Positions 1 through 9,194 are shown, counted from the stretch's first letter. The stretch is 64,000 nt of DNA from Pseudomonadota bacterium (GCA_039193195.1 JBCCWS010000008.1:112704-176703); one strand, 5' to 3'. The notes: generated by a model not told the origin, from the sequence alone. A program made the numbers and translations.

Positions 1-639
1 GATGCGTTGGCCGAGCAGCAGCAAGTTTTCGATTTCGAAGGACTGGATGAACACGCGCGACGGGTCGATAAAATGCGCCTCCCTCAGCGTGTCGATAAGC
101 ACCTGGCTGATGGACCGGTGGATTGGCGTCCCGTCGATGCGGCGCCCCTCGTGGGCGAAGTAGGTGGGGTGCTTGGTCTCCGTATAGAGCCCGACCAACC
201 GGCCCTTGCGCTCGAACTCCCGCACGAGCCCGATGATCTCCCCCAGGGTGGGAATGCGCTCGGCGGGAAAGCGCTGGTCGTTGTGGGGACGGAGGTCGGG
301 TAGGCGTTCCCGGGCGCGCAGCGTGCGCAGTTCGGCGAGGGTGAAGTCCTCTGCGAACCAGTCTGTTCTCTCTGCGCCGTCCACCCGTTTAGTCGTTCGG
401 CGATTGGCGAACTGCCCACGCTCGGCGACGTCGGTGGTGTCCTCTAGCGTATTCTCATGACGCGCCACCAGCACACCGTCGCGCGTAAGTACCAAATCGG
501 GTTCGATAAAGTCGGCGCCGGCTAGAATCGCCTCGCGATAGGACGAAAGCGTGTGCTCGGGCGCCCGAGCGCTCGCCCCGCGGTGGGCGATGATGATCGG
601 CTCTGGGACCTGCGGTGGCGGCGACAGGGTGCTCGACAT
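1..639 (-). CDS. Glycerophosphodiester phosphodiesterase (GlpQ-like), 3' end cut by window edge
   Basis: Partial gene; 213 codons are visible, the C-terminus lies outside the window. The family hydrolyses glycerophosphodiesters to glycerol-3-phosphate and an alcohol. Visible signatures are HRGAS near residue 18, then [15 protein letters not shown] and an ARHE stretch, which form the GDPD TIM-barrel metal and catalytic site, and later the TETKHP strand. The ATG at 637-639 is preceded by an AGAGGAG ribosome site. No signal peptide is evident at this start, so it may be cytoplasmic, although many GlpQ-type enzymes are periplasmic. It is divergent from the MFS gene. Family assignment is firm; substrate is not determined. 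Confidence 0.9.
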   Translation of the reverse strand, partial: MSSTLSPPPQVPEPIIIAHRGASARAPEHTLSSYREAILAGADFIEPDLVLTRDGVLVARHENTLEDTTDVAERGQFANRRTTKRVDGAERTDWFAEDFTLAELRTLRARERLPDLRPHNDQRFPAERIPTLGEIIGLVREFERKGRLVGLYTETKHPTYFAHEGRRIDGTPIHRSISQVLIDTLREAHFIDPSRVFIQSFEIENLLLLGQRI

Positions 640-802
640 GACGTTGGGCAACTCCTCTTTGTGGGTGCCATCGCAATGACATGGCGGCGACCAAGCGCGG
701 CGCGCGCACGGTAAGCCTGGCGCGCACACGACGCAGTGGCATGTGTCGCCAGCCTCGGTCTTCCCCACCGAATGATAGCGCGTGCGATGACGCCCTTAAG
801 CA

Positions 803-2110
803 ATGCTACGATCCCATGCGATCAGCTCTACGCGACCAAGCGGAGAAACTCGCCTGACCGATCGAAGCGACGCGCCGCTCAGCACGCAGCGCCCCGAGCC
901 CGCAGGTCAGTACGCCTTGCTCGGCGCAAGCGTGCTGCTCGCTATGGGCCTATGGTTCTCAGCGTCGGCAGTGGTGCCACAGCTTGCCAGCGAGTGGTCA
1001 CTGGCAGCCAACCAGCTGGGCTGGCTGACCGCCAGCGTTCAGCTAGGGTTCGTCGTGGGGGCCCTCGCGAGCGCTTTTACGGGCCTTGCCGATCGCATTC
1101 CCATACATTGGCTCATCGCCGTCAGCGCCGCACTCGCGGCCCTGGCCAACGCGGCCATCGCCCTGCCCGCCACGGGCTTCGAGGGAACCCTGATCCTACG
1201 CGGGCTCACCGGAATGCTGCTAGCAGGTGTCTATCCGCCCGGCATGAAGCTCGTTGCCAGCTGGACACGACGGCGGCGTGGTCTCTACGTCGGCATGTTG
1301 ATCGGCGCCCTTACGGTGGGCTCCTCCATGCCCCACCTGCTCAACGCAGCCTTCGCCGGTGCTGGCGACAGCGCGCCTGCGGCCTGGCGAGTGATCGTGC
1401 TGGGTGCTAGCGGACTGGCGCTAGTGGGCAGCGCCCTCGCCCTGCCCTTGCGCCCGGGCCCCTTTGCTGCCCCCCCTGGTAGCCGGTCCTTTAGGTGGCG
1501 TGAAGTCCCTGCGCTGATAGGTGCCCGCGACGTGCGCTTGGCGAATCTTGGCTACCTCGGTCATATGTGGGAGCTCTACGCCATGTGGACCTGGGTGCCC
1601 CTTTACCTGTCCTTGTCCTTCGCTTCCGGTGGACTGCCTGAAGGCGCAGCGCGCTGGGTGGCGTTCGCCACGATCGCAGCCGGAGCACCCGCCTGCGTCT
1701 TGGCCGGCTGGTTCGCAGATCGCCTGGGCCGCACCGCCGTCACCGCCATTGCGATGGGAGTGTCAGGAGTCTCCGCCCTCGCCGCCGCCGCGAGCTTCGC
1801 CCATCCGGTCCTGCTGTCGGCCATCTGTCTGCTTTGGGGCGCCGCCGTGATCGCTGACAGCGCTCAGTTCAGCGCAGCGGTCACGGAACTCACCCCGCCC
1901 CACCGCATCGGCACGGCACTGACCCTGCAAACTGCCCTCGGCTTCCTGCTGACGATGGTGACCGTCCAGCTCCTGCCCGTGGTGGCCGAACGCGCCAGCT
2001 GGCCTGTGGCAATGGCTGTGCTCGCGATCGGCCCGGCGGTCGGCGCGGCGGCGATGCTCCGCCTACGTGCGCTGCCGCAGGCGACAGCCATGGCCGGCGG
2101 GCGCCGCTGA
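803..2110 (+). CDS. MFS family transporter
   Basis: 435-residue membrane protein with about 12 hydrophobic segments, the first beginning near residue 38 (ALLGASVLLAMGLWFSAS). The loop after helix 2, GLADRIPIHW, and the central WTRRRRGLYVG stretch fit the major facilitator fold; a second similar loop, GWFADRLGR, lies in the C-terminal half. The substrate cannot be read from the sequence. About 35 charged residues precede helix 1, so the true start may be further in; a GGAGA stretch precedes an in-frame CTG near 853. A hairpin follows the stop codon. Family is sure, function open. Confidence 0.8.
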   Translation: MLRSHAISSTRPSGETRLTDRSDAPLSTQRPEPAGQYALLGASVLLAMGLWFSASAVVPQLASEWSLAANQLGWLTASVQLGFVVGALASAFTGLADRIPIHWLIAVSAALAALANAAIALPATGFEGTLILRGLTGMLLAGVYPPGMKLVASWTRRRRGLYVGMLIGALTVGSSMPHLLNAAFAGAGDSAPAAWRVIVLGASGLALVGSALALPLRPGPFAAPPGSRSFRWREVPALIGARDVRLANLGYLGHMWELYAMWTWVPLYLSLSFASGGLPEGAARWVAFATIAAGAPACVLAGWFADRLGRTAVTAIAMGVSGVSALAAAASFAHPVLLSAICLLWGAAVIADSAQFSAAVTELTPPHRIGTALTLQTALGFLLTMVTVQLLPVVAERASWPVAMAVLAIGPAVGAAAMLRLRALPQATAMAGGRR

Positions 2111-2115
2111 GCTCA

Positions 2116-2145
2116 AGCAGCAAGCTGACAGGGAGCTTTGCTGCT
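2116..2145 (+). terminator. Terminator-like hairpin after MFS gene
   Basis: AGCAGCAAGCT (2116-2126) pairs with AGCTTTGCTGCT (2134-2145), with one bulge and a 7-base loop, starting six bases after the MFS stop codon. No T-run follows, so it may be a weak or factor-dependent terminator or a processing signal. Confidence 0.45.
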
Positions 2146-2225
2146 CCCGCGCGGTTGATCCGCCGCCTCAACCCAGTCAACCTTGCGGACCTGCCAGCCA
2201 ACGCAAGACAAGGAGTCACCACTTC

Positions 2226-3044
2226 ATGACCCGAATCCAGCGGCGTTCCTCATACGCCGCGGCCATCACCACTACTAGTCTCATGCTGCTCGCCCAAGGC
2301 GCGGCCGCACACGATACTTTCCTGTTACCCGCCACGTGGACCACGCCTCCGGGGACACCACTCGCCCTGCAACTCACCAGCGGCTCATCCTTCCCCGCGC
2401 TGGACTCCGGACCCACACCTGACCGCATCGTGGCCCTCGGCGGGCAGGTACTCACAAGCGACGGGCGAGCCCCCGTCTCCCTGCGTGTCAGCGGGCATTC
2501 GTCCAGCGCGCTGCAGCCACGACTATCGGCAGCAGGCGCGGGCGAGGTGACCGCCGGATTGTCGCTCGCGCCGCGCGATATCGATCTGCAGCCGGATAGC
2601 GTGGAACACTATTTCGAAGAGATCCGCCCAAGCGCCGGCGTTCGTGAGGCGTGGGCCGCCCAAGAGCATCCCGTACTGCGCGAGACCTACGCAAAACACG
2701 CCAAGGTGCTGCTCTGCGCAACCCCTTGCGCCCCAGACGATGGCAAACGCGCACCGGTGGCCCTTGGACATCCGTTGGAGTTTCTCCCGCTCGGCTCCCC
2801 GAACGAGGATGGACGACGATTCCGTTTGCTGGCCAACGGGCAACCGGCTATCGACCATCCTCTCAACGTGTGGACCGCCGACGGCGAACACGCCGCGCTG
2901 CGCACGAACTCGAGCGGCGAAGTGTCCGTGCGGCTGGAAGTGGCAGGGCCCGCCATGCTGTCGGCCGTGAATCTCCGCCCACCGACAGCAAGCGACAAAC
3001 GCTTTCAATCAGACTTCGCCACGCTCACCCTGCTCGTGCCCTAA
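2226..3044 (+). CDS. DUF4198-type exported protein
   Basis: 272 residues. The start at 2226 follows an AAGGAG ribosome site and gives a clear signal peptide (charged N-terminus, hydrophobic core TSLMLLAQGAAA, cleavage before HDTFLLP). A mature N-terminus of the form AHDTFLLP, followed by beta-rich sequence, is the hallmark of DUF4198 (NikM/CbiK-like) periplasmic proteins, some of which sit beside metal transporters. The mature protein begins with His after cleavage, which could bind metal as in related proteins; that is inference. No metal transporter is adjacent. Convergent with the haloperoxidase gene. Confidence 0.75.
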   Translation: MTRIQRRSSYAAAITTTSLMLLAQGAAAHDTFLLPATWTTPPGTPLALQLTSGSSFPALDSGPTPDRIVALGGQVLTSDGRAPVSLRVSGHSSSALQPRLSAAGAGEVTAGLSLAPRDIDLQPDSVEHYFEEIRPSAGVREAWAAQEHPVLRETYAKHAKVLLCATPCAPDDGKRAPVALGHPLEFLPLGSPNEDGRRFRLLANGQPAIDHPLNVWTADGEHAALRTNSSGEVSVRLEVAGPAMLSAVNLRPPTASDKRFQSDFATLTLLVP

Positions 3045-3062
3045 GGGAGGCGATCGCCCGCA

Positions 3063-3082
3063 GCCGCCCATACGGGGGCGGC
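3063..3082. terminator. Hairpin between convergent genes
   Basis: GCCGCCC (3063-3069) pairs with GGGCGGC (3076-3082) across a 6-base loop. It lies between the convergent stops of the DUF4198 gene and the haloperoxidase gene and could terminate both. No T-run. Confidence 0.4.
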
Positions 3083-3111
3083 CACGGGTCGACCTTCCAG
3101 CCGCCCTTGAC

Positions 3112-4968
3112 CTATCGGCGACCGATAGTCACCACATCGCCATCGAACGTCGGGATCGACATTACGAAGGGATCTTGGACGTAGCCGAGCGCTTGCTCTT
3201 CCAGCATGCCGATGGCGATCTGCTCGCCCATGCGCACGCTGTCGAAGTAGTCGGTGAAGTAGTGCACGCCGGCCATATTACGACCAATCGAGATGTTGGC
3301 TGCGAGCTTGTTGAGCTCTCCTTCCAAGGTGAGGAACTGGCCCGGGGCGACGCTGTCGAGGAGGTTGCCGCTGCTGGGCGGTACGTAAGCGATCGCTTGA
3401 TCACCTGCCGCCCGACGACGAAAGCGCACATCCCCTTTACGCTTTGCGAGCACCGCATCCGTGTCGAAGAATGCCTTCAGCACCGTGACGCACGCACCGG
3501 CGACGGTGGCGTGACCCGCGCCGTAGGCAGGATGCATGGGAGAGCCCTCAGGGAAGGCCATCGGCAAGAAGTAGGTGCCGTTACCTAGGTGGGCACCGGC
3601 CTGGATCAATCCGAGCGTACTGTCGGCGAAGCCAGTGGATCCATTTTTGCCCAACGCCTCGACGAAGGGCTTGAGCGTGTCGGCCAACCCGGGCGGTACC
3701 GTGTCCTTCGCCGCCTTTGCGAGCGTCGGAAGCGTTCGCGCGAGCTCCAGGCGCGCCGCCAACGCTTCCGGGCGAAGGCGCATGTGATTGTTGAACTTCT
3801 GATAGCGCACGGCCTTCAACGCGCGCGTCGCCACCTCCGTGACCAGAGTCAGGATGTGCGGGCCGCCGAACAGGGCAAAGCCCGAGGCGTTGCGCCGGAC
3901 CTCCCTACCGCCATCTACCACCTTCGTTGAAGCGCCGGACAGGGCGTCGAAGCCGGGGTCGAAGGGAACCTCCGTCGCCAGCAGCGTTAGGCAGGCGTTG
4001 AGGTAGGCCTCGTACAGCGCGTCGTAGTGCACGTAGGTGGCGAGATCCCGGGGCGTGGTGATGAAGCGTTGCTCGACCCGCCCGCCCGTACCCGTCTGGT
4101 AGGGCTCAGGCGAAGGGCGCAAGCCGTTCTGCGCGTCGACGTAGTCGTCCATGGTGACCATGAAGTTCACCGCTTTGGCCTGCGCAACACGCAGGTTGAG
4201 ACGAAGCGCGCCGTAACTCACCTGACCATCCGCGGGGCTGCCACCCATCGCCAGATCAGTACTGCCGGCTAGCAGCAACTGTGACAGGTGAGGCCCCACA
4301 TCGGCGCCCGGTGAGAACCCTCGGAACACGCTTTGCGCCGTGAGCAGTCCGGTGCTGGCGTCGACCTTACGCGGACGGCCTGAGAATGGGTTCGCTCCGA
4401 CCGCGTACGACAACCGTTTGAGGCGATCAACCGAGGCGTTAACCTCAGCGCCGCCCGCACCCTCGAATTCAGTAAAGGGCTGGTCGCGTAGGATCGCGAG
4501 CTCGTACACCTCCGCCATTTCGAAGACGAGTTCCGGATTCACCTCACCGCTAGTGAGCAGCAACGGCGGCGCGGGGGGCATGGTGACGGCCTGCGCGTCG
4601 GGGCCTTGCAGATCGAAGACGAGCCCCGCAGTGGGCGCCTCCCACTGGCGAAAGTCCTGGGGGATCTCGCTCGCGGCAGTCACAGTGCCATCGGCCTTTA
4701 CGCTGAACGCGGCACCATGGCGGGCGCCGTCCGTGAAGGGATCGATGCCCCCCCGGTCGATCGCCTGGCGGAACCGGCGGTAGTCCGCTTCCTGCGCCAG
4801 GAGGCCGGTCTGCGGGTGGTGGGGTAAGCCCTTGGTGAACGACATGAAGTAGCGATCAGACGCGAAACGCTGCTCATCTCCATTCGCCTCATGGGTGGGG
4901 TGAGGGCGCGCGCTGGCGAGCTCCGCCGCAGCGAGCCTCACGGATTTGGCCGTTTGCCTTCTGTCCAT
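3112..4968 (-). CDS. Vanadium-dependent haloperoxidase
   Basis: 618 residues, typical length for bacterial and algal-like vanadium bromoperoxidases, which use vanadate and hydrogen peroxide to oxidise halides. Vanadate-site residues can be placed: K391 (YQKFNNH), the MRLRPE arginines near 397-399, GAGH with H486 inside HPAYGAGHATVAGA, and R563 and H569 in GRNMAGVHYF. The SGH triplet of the classical fungal and algal enzymes reads AGH here, so the vanadate-binding serine appears to be replaced by alanine. No obvious export signal. It could alternatively act as an acid phosphatase of the same superfamily, but the large N-terminal helical domain and RPE motif favour a haloperoxidase. It stands alone on its strand with about 225 bp to the next gene. 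Confidence 0.88.
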   Translation of the reverse strand: MDRRQTAKSVRLAAAELASARPHPTHEANGDEQRFASDRYFMSFTKGLPHHPQTGLLAQEADYRRFRQAIDRGGIDPFTDGARHGAAFSVKADGTVTAASEIPQDFRQWEAPTAGLVFDLQGPDAQAVTMPPAPPLLLTSGEVNPELVFEMAEVYELAILRDQPFTEFEGAGGAEVNASVDRLKRLSYAVGANPFSGRPRKVDASTGLLTAQSVFRGFSPGADVGPHLSQLLLAGSTDLAMGGSPADGQVSYGALRLNLRVAQAKAVNFMVTMDDYVDAQNGLRPSPEPYQTGTGGRVEQRFITTPRDLATYVHYDALYEAYLNACLTLLATEVPFDPGFDALSGASTKVVDGGREVRRNASGFALFGGPHILTLVTEVATRALKAVRYQKFNNHMRLRPEALAARLELARTLPTLAKAAKDTVPPGLADTLKPFVEALGKNGSTGFADSTLGLIQAGAHLGNGTYFLPMAFPEGSPMHPAYGAGHATVAGACVTVLKAFFDTDAVLAKRKGDVRFRRRAAGDQAIAYVPPSSGNLLDSVAPGQFLTLEGELNKLAANISIGRNMAGVHYFTDYFDSVRMGEQIAIGMLEEQALGYVQDPFVMSIPTFDGDVVTIGRR

Positions 4969-5173
4969 TTTTCAATCTCTCTTGCTGTGCACTCGGGTAG
5001 GTATGCCGGTCCTACCGCAGTAGTGCCCTCCTCGCTCGGTTTCTCTCACAAGGTCAGACAGGAGGTGTCGGGCGAGCACTGCCACGCGCGAGATAACCGA
5101 TAGCTGGCGAAGCTATGCGAGAGCTTGTCGACAACGCTCAGTGTTGAGTTCGTGCACGTTGGCAAAGGGGCGA

Positions 5174-5189
5174 GCCTAGTGGGCCGCTT
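5174..5189. repeat. Solo 16-bp match to the end of the 63.8-kb MITE
   Basis: GCCTAGTGGGCCGCTT occurs here, just downstream of the sulfotransferase stop, and identically at 63825-63840 at the left end of the hairpin element. Sixteen identical bases twice in 64 kb is unlikely by chance. The match stops after the terminal bases, so this may be a degraded remnant or an excision scar. Confidence 0.45.
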
Positions 5190-5195
5190 CGCAAT

Positions 5196-6152
5196 TCAAT
5201 CATCCGCATAAAGGTTGATATCGAACCTAGCCAACGCATCCCGCACGGCGAGGTGGTCCGCTTGCGAGATCCGCTCACGCCAACGCGAGTGCACCCAGGC
5301 GGAATCGCCCGCGGCGATCCGCGCTCTCGTGCGCGCCGTGCTCGACTGCTTGGTGGATCTGGAAGGCAGTGTCAGACGCGCCAGCATCGGCTCGGCGCAG
5401 GGCAGGCCCAGGTGGGTCGCTAGCGACCGCACGGTCGACTCCGGCTCGATCACCAAGTCCTCATAGCGCACGTGCAACCAGTGTGGCCGTTCGGGCAGCA
5501 GACGCAGGGGCACGAGGTTCTCGAGGATCCAGTTCACCACGTGCTTGAGCAGCAGCGAGTCGCCTTCCATGACGTCGTGGACGTACGCCTGCTGACGGTC
5601 GCTCAAGTGATCATGCACGAAATCCGGATTCTCCAGGAAGGCCTGCGTGGTCAAGCCCCAGCCGTTGCGGATGATCGAGAGTGCGGTCGGGATGGGGTGG
5701 CGCGTGGAATACACGGTCTTCACAGCAAAGTGCTGGTCGATGCGATCGATTAACGCCTTCGCGTCGACGATCTTCAGCACCACGCGCGAACTGACCCAAT
5801 CGAACTGTGGATCCCAAACGCGCCAGGGGCCGTTCACCCGCAAGCGTCCGCTGAACAAGTCCTCGAGGTAGGCGCTGACACGCGCCCAAGCCTCATCGTC
5901 CACCGTGATCAACTTCCCCGACGGACCGGTGGGAATGCGGTTCCGCTGCCGCGCGGAGGCCGAGTAGATCGAAAACGGCTGATCACTATAGGTGATGCCA
6001 GGGTTGGCGGCGATAAGCTCCATCAGCCAGGTGCTACCGCCGCGACGGGTGGCGTAGAGACAAATGTTGGGCAGATCTGCGGGCCGGTGGCGCGTGAGCG
6101 CACCGACCGCCTCCTTGACCAGCGCCTTGGCGGTCAGCCGCAAGGAGGGCAT
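5196..6152 (-). CDS. Sulfotransferase family protein
   Basis: 318 residues. The N-terminal part contains ICLYATRRGGSTWLMELIA (about residues 30-48), the 5'-phosphosulfate-binding loop of PAPS-dependent sulfotransferases, followed by a ridge region around STRHPIPTALSIIRNG that fits the 3'-phosphate-binding arginine and serine. A VRYEDLVIEPESTVRSLATHLGL stretch near residues 224-246 is typical of the C-terminal half (RYEDL motif). The acceptor is unknown. It is a stand-alone gene convergent with nothing and downstream of the HupE pair on the same strand. A second, unrelated TPR-sulfotransferase lies at 36.3-38.2 kb. Confidence 0.8.
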   Translation of the reverse strand: MPSLRLTAKALVKEAVGALTRHRPADLPNICLYATRRGGSTWLMELIAANPGITYSDQPFSIYSASARQRNRIPTGPSGKLITVDDEAWARVSAYLEDLFSGRLRVNGPWRVWDPQFDWVSSRVVLKIVDAKALIDRIDQHFAVKTVYSTRHPIPTALSIIRNGWGLTTQAFLENPDFVHDHLSDRQQAYVHDVMEGDSLLLKHVVNWILENLVPLRLLPERPHWLHVRYEDLVIEPESTVRSLATHLGLPCAEPMLARLTLPSRSTKQSSTARTRARIAAGDSAWVHSRWRERISQADHLAVRDALARFDINLYADD

Positions 6153-6211
6153 TCGACTGCCACTTGCCTAGCAGACTCGCAAGCAGAAAGGAGCGACTGC
6201 CGGAGCGCTCC

Positions 6212-6748
6212 TCATTCGTCGCTCATGTCTTTGACCCGCACGTATTGACCAGCGAAGGTGAGGTCGATCGTTACGTCCTCATCACCGTCGTTGCGCCAGT
6301 ACCAGCCGTGGGTACCGTCGAAGAGCGCTGTGAACTTCCCCTGCATCTCCCGGGCGTTGCTCACCGCGTAGCTCTCGTAGTAGCCAGTGGTGTCACCTTG
6401 GGGCTCTCCGTGGAGATCCACATGAACGGTGTCGCTGGCGATCCAGCGGTACTCGAGGCGCTGCCCCAAGGTCATCACCAGCTTGTACTCGACACCGTCG
6501 CCGGCCTCGAGGGTGACGAGGTGATGGCCCGGCACACTAGCGGCCGGTGCCGGCAGCGATGGCGCCTGCTCGGCCGGGTCAGGGCTCTGCGGCGCCAGCT
6601 GTAGCAGGCCCAGACGCTGACCGATGCCCGTAGGATCAACCCCGTACTCCGCAGGCAACACCGCCGCGACGATGATTGTGAGTCCGAGCGCAAGCGCCGC
6701 GGCGAGCGCGCCCAAGACGCTGCGAGGGCCGTATTCAGGTGATGCCAT
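6212..6748 (-). CDS. Transmembrane anchor protein, partner of HupE/UreJ
   Basis: 178 residues from the ATG at 6748, 14 bases after the HupE stop codon, so the two genes are probably co-transcribed. One N-terminal membrane helix (residues about 8-28) ends in the motif VLPAEYGVDPTGIGQRLGLL, recognisable from small proteins annotated as transmembrane anchor protein that recur beside HupE/UreJ genes. After a proline-rich linker comes a beta-rich periplasmic domain ending WYWRNDGDEDVTIDL. Its biochemical role is unknown. A longer reading frame upstream overlaps the HupE gene and is not needed. Confidence 0.7.
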   Translation of the reverse strand: MASPEYGPRSVLGALAAALALGLTIIVAAVLPAEYGVDPTGIGQRLGLLQLAPQSPDPAEQAPSLPAPAASVPGHHLVTLEAGDGVEYKLVMTLGQRLEYRWIASDTVHVDLHGEPQGDTTGYYESYAVSNAREMQGKFTALFDGTHGWYWRNDGDEDVTIDLTFAGQYVRVKDMSDE

Positions 6749-6762
6749 GAAGCGAGTCCCCC

Positions 6763-7467
6763 CTAGGAGAAGAAGTAGCCACCAAGCTGCAAGCCGATCA
6801 ATACGACACCCGCGCTCATCAACAGGGTGTTCGTGAGCAGCGCGGCGCCCGTGAAGGAGCGGTGACGGCGCCATAGGTTGAGAATGGCGAGGATCAGGCC
6901 GAGGGCCAGCAGCTGGCCAATCTCGACGCCAACATTGAAGGCCACCAGGTTACCGAATAGGTGCTCTCGCGGCAGCTCGAAGTCCTGCAGCTTGGTGGCG
7001 AGACCGAAGCCGTGCACGAGTCCGAACAAGGCCACCATGAGCTTCGGTTCCGGTCGCGGGAGGCCGAGCGCAGGGAAGCCCCCTAGGTTGTCGAAGCCCT
7101 TGTAGAGCACGGAGAGGCCGATGACGGCGTCGACAAGGTAGGCGTTTAGCGACAGCCCGGTGAGTACGCCAAGGAGCAGGGTCGCGCTGTGCCCGAGGGT
7201 AAACAGGGTAACGTAGGTCAACACGTCTCGCCCGCGGACCAGGAGGAACATCACGCCGAATAGGAACAGCAGATGGTCGTAGCCGGTCACCATGTGCTTG
7301 GCACCAATGTACAGGAACGGCCCGATGAGCAGGCCGCTGGCTTGACTCAGGAAGTCGCGCGTACCGTCGTCCACGCCGTGCCCCAGGGTGGGTGCGGCCG
7401 CACCGAGCGCTATCAGCAATATCATCAGAGCGCACAGGCGCGCCCCGCGAGGTTGGATCGATGACAT
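6763..7467 (-). CDS. HupE/UreJ family membrane protein
   Basis: 234 residues from the ATG at 7467, giving MSSIQPRGARLCALMILLI as a signal peptide with cleavage near TLGHG. The mature protein starts HGVDD and has about six membrane helices. GAKHMVTGYDHLLFLFGVMF with its HxxxGxDH core, and later LVHGFG, are the conserved metal-ligand motifs of HupE/UreJ, a family linked to nickel or cobalt handling. There are no hydrogenase or urease genes in the window, so the metal and client enzyme are unknown. It is followed by the anchor-protein gene. Confidence 0.82.
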   Translation of the reverse strand: MSSIQPRGARLCALMILLIALGAAAPTLGHGVDDGTRDFLSQASGLLIGPFLYIGAKHMVTGYDHLLFLFGVMFLLVRGRDVLTYVTLFTLGHSATLLLGVLTGLSLNAYLVDAVIGLSVLYKGFDNLGGFPALGLPRPEPKLMVALFGLVHGFGLATKLQDFELPREHLFGNLVAFNVGVEIGQLLALGLILAILNLWRRHRSFTGAALLTNTLLMSAGVVLIGLQLGGYFFS

Positions 7468-7587
7468 AGGTCCGGCGAATCGAAAACGTGCGGCGTCCGA
7501 GTGTAGAGCATCTGACTGGGGCTGGCAGATGAGACGCACCTGAGCGCGATGATCGCACCCGCGGTGTCAGTCGGCACGGCCGGTCCC

Positions 7588-7618
7588 GGCGACCGCTGCG
7601 AAGGGGGCAGCGGTCGCC
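7588..7618 (-). terminator. Strong 12-bp hairpin downstream of the broken gene
   Basis: A perfect 12-bp stem (7588-7599 with 7607-7618) and 7-base loop starts nine bases beyond the stop codon at 7627. No T-run follows on the minus strand. It probably insulates the HupE gene from upstream transcription. Confidence 0.6.
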
Positions 7619-7626
7619 AAAGGTCG

Positions 7627-8559
7627 TCAGCCGAAGCAACTCACCGCTCCCCAGCGCATCTCCGGTGCTCGCAGGTGGAAGTCCGGAGAGGTGTTCATGT
7701 CGATCAACGCTTTTCCGTAGCCCGCGCACGGAGCGCACAGGGTCGCTGTCAGACGAACCGTGGCGGGATCGTTGCCACGCAAACTGCCCCGGAACGCGGG
7801 AAAGTCACTGAAGCTGAATCCCGCCTGGGCGGCAGAGCCGCCCGATTCGACGTGGTCGACGATAGTCTCGGTCGCCTCGTGCAGCGCCTGACCGCCGGCA
7901 GAGAGAGGGCCAAGGCCACGCCAATGTCGTCAAACGGCTGCTTCACCTCAATACGCTTCTCCACGCACAGCTCGACAGCCAACTCGTCCGCCGACACCTC
8001 GCAGTTCCCCCACGTCCACGCGAGCCGGTAACCGCTCAGCTGGCAGACGGGGACGATGCAGTACTCACCCTCGAGGCCAGGATCGAAGCCAAAGGCGAAG
8101 GAGATCGACATCTTGGCGACGTTCTGAGCGCCGGGACCAGGCCCGTTGACCTCCAGTCGCGGCCGCGCCGTATTGGCGTCTACGCTGATGTTGGCAGCAT
8201 TCTCGACGACGTCACCATCGTTGTCTGTGTGCACGCTGATGAGGGCCTCGGTCTCCTCGAGGGTCGCCCAGCAATAGCACTGCGGCGGTCTTGGCGCTGC
8301 GCGGAAGGCCCTTATGAATAGCTGGCGTTCCGTGCCGCTTGTTCGCAAATACCTCTCGATCGTGTTGGGCGATGACACTACCCTGGTCAGCCTCGAGTTC
8401 TCCTCGGAGGGCGGCAAGTAGCGCCTCGTACTGATCAGCAGTGTCCTTTGCGGCGGTTTGCACAGCGTCGTCGTCGGCGCCGCGAAGGGTTCGAAACCGT
8501 TTTGCGCTCTGCAGACGCTGAGCGCGGAGTCGTCGTCTTAGGTCACAGCTGATATCCAT
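7627..8559 (-). pseudogene. Unidentified protein gene with two compensating frameshifts
   Basis: I do not recognise the product. Coding character runs in three segments. From the ATG at 8559 (RBS TGGAGAC) the frame reads MDISCDLRRRLRAQRL to about residue 75. Between about 8290 and 8345 it moves to a second frame, which contains CYCWATLEETEALISV and then YRLAWTWGNCEVSADELAV. Near 7900 it returns to the first frame, reading GGQALHEATETIVDHVESGG and ending GAVSCFG at the TGA 7627-7629. The second switch lies at a CTCTCTCT run; removing one CT restores the frame as ALSAGGQAL. The restored protein would be about 310 residues with several cysteines and no obvious membrane segment. It is either a pseudogene or a stretch with two sequence errors. 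Confidence 0.6.
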
Positions 8560-8750
8560 CTCAGTCTCCAGTCGTGAGCAATCGTGCGAGGTCGGCGTTA
8601 CATGTGCCGATCGTGTGCTTGACTAGAGGGATTTCAAAGCCGTGGACAGCGACGCATGCAAGATCGGTGAGGTCGATGGCAACCCAATACCGAGTGTGGA
8701 TTCAGCTGTTACAAGCATGTTGACCGAGCCACCGCTCGCCCGACAGAGCG

Positions 8751-9194
8751 TTACTGCAGCACGAATGCCTTCTGGACAATCCTCCACTCATCCTCGATGT
8801 GGACGAGCGTCAGCGCATCGTAGAAGCGATCCGCCGAGCGGAACAGCACCACGGCGATGCGATCGTCGACAATGTCCATGGATAGGATCTCGCCGTCACG
8901 TTCAGTGCCCGGCGGGTTCTCGTTTGCCGACCAGTTGGCGAGCACCTCGGTCATGTCTTTCCATGCGCGGATACTCTCGTTACCTTGAGCGTCGCGCGTG
9001 ACTCCAACCATGGTGGCGAACTCTGCGGCGAACGCGCGATTCAAGCGTTCCGCGCTGGCTTCGCCCTGGCCGTGAAAGTAATCGAATACTGCAGCCTCGA
9101 TCGCGGCCTTGTGTTCCGCGGCGTGGTCAACAGTCGCAGCGCTAACGGGTACAAGGCCGAAGAAGATGAGTACCGTGAGCAGTTTGGCATGCAT
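8751..9194 (-). CDS. Exported NTF2-like (lumazine-binding/SnoaL-type) protein
   Basis: 147 residues from the ATG at 9194, chosen because it starts a signal peptide (MHAKLLTVLIFFGLVPVSA) with cleavage before ATVDHAA. The mature part, EHKAAIEAAVFDYFHGQ then a curved-sheet pattern ending LTLVHIEDEWRIVQKAF, matches the NTF2-like cone fold, of the kind annotated as putative lumazine-binding. No catalytic residues can be assigned, so the function is open. It stands apart, about 190 bp from the broken gene and 90 bp from the SMP-30-like gene. Confidence 0.7.
   Translation of the reverse strand: MHAKLLTVLIFFGLVPVSAATVDHAAEHKAAIEAAVFDYFHGQGEASAERLNRAFAAEFATMVGVTRDAQGNESIRAWKDMTEVLANWSANENPPGTERDGEILSMDIVDDRIAVVLFRSADRFYDALTLVHIEDEWRIVQKAFVLQ

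Noticed and set aside
7588..7618. Riboswitch or small RNA
   Set aside because: A single simple hairpin just after a stop codon is better explained as a terminator.
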